DNA from: Perognathus longimembris pacificus
Lineage: Eukaryota; Chordata; Mammalia; Rodentia; Heteromyidae
NCBI RefSeq assembly: GCF_023159225.1
Contig: NC_063176.1
Span: 5,158,963 to 5,222,962, forward strand
Direction: 5' to 3'
DNA: 64,000 bases
Shown: piece by piece, positions 55,701-60,038 of the stretch
Layout: each line of letters starts with the position of its first letter
Position numbering within the stretch: the stretch's first letter is position 1
The notes under the pieces: generated by a model
Seen by the model: only the letters and a program-made list of their open reading frames with translations
What the model was told of the DNA's origin: nothing
The model's database searches: none
Made by a program: the position numbers and the translations under genes

Positions 55701-58700
55701 ATTAAGGGGTAAACTATTAACATTATAAACAATTCGTCTTGAAAGTGATAATTGTAACTGTTTAAAATTATAAATATTGGGGCTGGGAATATGGCCTAGT
55801 GGCAAGAGTGCTCACCTCGTATACATGAAGCCCTGGGTTCAATTCCTCAGCACCACATATATAGAAAAAAATCCGCAAGTGGCGCTGTGGCTCAAGAGGC
55901 AGAGTGCCAGCCTTGAGCAAAAAGAAGCCAGGGACAGTGCTCAGGCCCTGAGTCCAAGGCCCAGGACTGGCAACAAAAACAAAACAAATAAAATTATAAA
56001 TATTAATTAGGTTAAAGTAAATATTGTTTAGTATGTTTGTTGTCCTTTCACTAATCATTATAAAATATTTTCACCCCAACATTTTCTGTCCCAGGGTTTT
56101 GAATATTTCTCTTTTGGGTATTTACTTTTAGGAGAAATACGGAATTGAACCAACAATGGTGGTACAAGGAGTCAAAATGCTTTATGTTCCTGTAATGCCT
56201 GGTCATGCAAAAAGGTTAAAGCTAACGTAAGTATCTTAACTTCAGTGATTCACAAGAACCAAACTGAAGCTGGATATGTACTGGAAAATTAAGTGTAGAA
56301 GTTGTTGAAATTCAGATAAAAGTGTTGCTCTTACCTAATGCCAAGTGAACCTCTACAAGCTTCCTCAAAATAGATTCCTAGGGTGGCCATATCTTTGGAA
56401 ATTTATTGTGGATAAGAGTATCAGGTGTAGGGGCTTATTAGACTTGGTCAGTGGTAGGAAGTAAAAGTAGATCTACCTCTTATGTAGAAATGTGAGAAGT
56501 GGCTTTATGAAACTGAGGTATAATACCAAAATGCCAAAAACTCATTATTTCAAATGACTTTTGTTCAAGATGCTTTCTGTGACCTAGTTCTTTTCTAAGG
56601 AGTAGGTATATATCAGTTACCAAAAAAAGTCACAACCTACTAAAGATGTTTATGTAACAACTAGAAAAGTACATCAAATGGTGGTAAGTACTAGGCAGAA
56701 AATAAGGAAGCCGAGAAAGAAATGTAGGGAGAAGTGGAGTTAGGTTATATTTGGTAGTCTATATACTCCATTTGCCTTCTCACCCAATAAGGTAGCACTT
56801 AGAAAAGGAACCAGAGAGCCAAAATTTTGACAGTGGTCTGCAAGGACTATATGACCTAGTTCCTACTTAGCCATTTCCTCCCAGATTTCTCTCCTTTTGT
56901 CACTGTATTCCAGGTGCAAGAGCCTCCTTACATTTCCTTAAACACTCCTGTCATGCTCTAACATGGGACCTTTCTTTGTTCTTGTTTGTTTCCTCAGGTT
57001 GTAATTGTTCCTTAATTGGGAGCCTGGCTAATTTTCACCTCTAGTCTTTGTACTTGTTATAAAAAGCATTTTCTTAGCTTTTCTTTTTTTATTGTTAATG
57101 AAGAGTTGATGGACAGAGGGATTAATACAAACCCTGCCCCCTTTCTCAGCCAATAGGCCCAAGCTTCTCTGCTGTACATGGTGGCTACTACATATTCTGC
57201 TTACATAGTTGTTTATTTGCTATCTCATTCCTCCATCCCCCACTAGAAAGTAAGTTCCACTAAGGCAAGAATGTTTCTTTGATCTGGCTTGTGTTTTATG
57301 TTTACACTTAGACCTGGCATAGTAGACATCAATAAGTAGTTATTGTAAGAATAAATGAATCTGTGGATAATTTTAAACCTGTCATATTTAACTGATTATA
57401 AATCAAAGTTAATTGCTTATAATTAATAAAGATCTTAATTATGTCCAAGCATTGAATCATACTCCTATAATCCCAGTACTTGAGAAGCAGGTGTAGAAGA
57501 TCTGTAATTACCTATGGCATTAATTTGTCTTATATTATTTTTCATTAGGATCCCTGTTTTTGGATAAATTAAGAGTGATAATTAGAATTATGTTGTGTAC
57601 TACCTAGAATAAAGTAGGGGGTGGTATAATATCTAGTGGCCAATCAAAATTTGCTGCAAAAAAATAAGTTTTTGAGAGTTGGTTGATAGGTAACTTTCCT
57701 CATAGATATGCTTTGTGAATACTATTTCGTATTGTATTACATTGTTCATTTAGCAAATATTTACTGAATACTTATTGAGTAGCTTTTGTGGTAAGTCAGT
57801 CAATGAGGTTGTGGTTAAGGACTTAAGCTTGGCTGTAGGAAGACCTGAATTCACATGCTTGTGCAGCTATTTAATTTTCATGTCATCTTAGTTTCCTATT
57901 CAAAGTTAACAACGATTGTCCCATGTTCGTTGAGGATTACAATAGTAGTAAAGCCTAACAAAATCATAAATATTACTTCTGATACTGTTTTTCTATTGTG
58001 TAAGTAGCTCTCCTCTTAAGGATTTCATAGTCTATTAAGGGAAATAAACATGTTAATCATGAACAAAATAATCAGATCATTATACTGAAGATTTTTGCAG
58101 TGCATCATGGGTTCTAATAACTCAGTTTTCTAGTTGGGGTAGATTTCATTTGAGCTATCTTTGAAGTACAGTTTCTGGCAAAAAAAAACAACAACAGTTT
58201 GTTCAAACACATGCAGCTAGATGAGCATAGTCTGGCGGGAAATAAGATACGTTAGACTAAATTCAAAAGTAATATGGTGAAGATGAGTGGGAGAAAGAAT
58301 GAAAGGATAGGTATGAGACAGAATAACCTTCTAAAACTAGGAAGAACTATTGTGAGGGTTAACTAGGTTAGGTAGTCCGGAGCCTGTCATGATCTAGGTA
58401 CTGTGTATTGCAGAATTAACATCAAACATACATTTCAAGACAGTTCTGACAGCCATGTAGATTAGAAAGTAGAACCGAAAACTATTTTAAGGATGTAATT
58501 TATGTTACTTTCTTAATCTTTATAGAAAAATACTAGAGAATGCCTTAAAACATAAGGAGTATAAAAAGATTTTTCCAAAATCGTTGCTTATGTTTTGGGA
58601 ATTCTTTTAAATCATTTAGTATGTAATCAGTGTTCTTTGTTCCCCCTGCATTTGTTATGAGCATCAGTCAGTGGGGCGGTGGCTGCTCATTTTGACATGC

Positions 58701-60001
58701 CCCTGTGTGTATACAGTGTAATATATAGATCAGATTCACCTCTTGGCCCTTCCTAACTGCCCAAACCAAGCCCAGCAAGATTCATTGTTCCGTTTTAACA
58801 CATGTACATATGTGTGTGGACCATATTTGCCCTCCTCTCTGTTCGTCTTCCTTGCTCACTAGAATCCACACCCTGGACACGACCTCTCTTACACTCTTGT
58901 CTTTTATCTTTGTTAAAGTATTTGTTAATTGTTTAAAGGAGTTCAACCATAGTATTTCACACATGCCTATATAATACTTTAACCAGATTGAATTACCAGT
59001 TTTCTTTGAGCATTTTTGTAAGGCCCGCCCCCGGGAGGGCTCCATGCCGATGCCCCCCACCTGTTTAGGTATGCGCCCAGTACCTGTGTTACTAGGTAAC
59101 TAGCACACCTGGAGGCAGTTACCTTCTCCTCCTCTGAGCTCGCTCACATCCAATCCACCCGGCCACATCTCCCGCCTTCCCCTATATAATCCAGCTCAAC
59201 ACGGTCCCCGCTCTCTTTCCTTTTCTCTCTTGCTCTCTTCCTTTCCCTCTGGCCCCCCATGCCCATCTTGCATGGGCTGGCAGTTTGCTTTCCCCCAGTA
59301 AACTTTCTGACTGAACCATGTGGCGGATTTCCTTTCCCGTGAGCCTTACGTCTCGATCGGAAGGCTAGCCTTCAGAATTCGACTGTCATCTTAGCATGTT
59401 GTGGCAAAAGGAAACCTACCACATGGTTCAGGCAGAAAGGAGTTTACTGTTGTATACATGAGGCCCTGGGTTCGATTCCCCAGCACCACATATACAGAAA
59501 ACGGCCAGAAGTGGCGCTGTGGCTCAAGTGGCAGAGTGCCAGCCTTGAGCAAGAAGAAGCCAGGGACAGTGCTCAGGCCCTGAGTCCGAGGCCCAGGACT
59601 GGCCAAAAAAAAAAAAAAAAGAAAGAAAGAAAGGAGTTTACTGGGAGGAAAGCAAACTGCCAGCCCACACAAGATGGAGGCGTGGGGAGCCAGAGGGGAA
59701 GGAAGAAGGGGAAAAAAAAGAAATAGAGCAAGAGAAAAAAGGAAAGAGAGCGGGGACCGTGTTGAGCTGGATTATATAGGGGAAGGAGATGTGGCCAGGT
59801 GGATTGGATATGACCTCAGAGAAGGAGGAGGTAACTGCCTCCAGGTGTGCCAGTTATCTAGTAACACAGGTACTGGGTGCAGACCTAAACAGGTGGGGGC
59901 ATCTGCATGGAGCCCTCCTGGGGGCGGACCTTACAATTTTCAGTAATTATCTAGATTGATTCACAATTCCATTTCCACATGAGTTATTTTTGTCTGTCCA
60001 T

Positions 60002-60038
<37 letters not shown>

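Noticed and set aside
59401..59672. Recurrent peptide-like frames such as those containing [22 protein letters not shown]
   Set aside because: The same peptide appears at many sites because it is the Geo half of the IDL-Geo SINE in translation, not a protein family. The same applies to [16 protein letters not shown] on the other strand.
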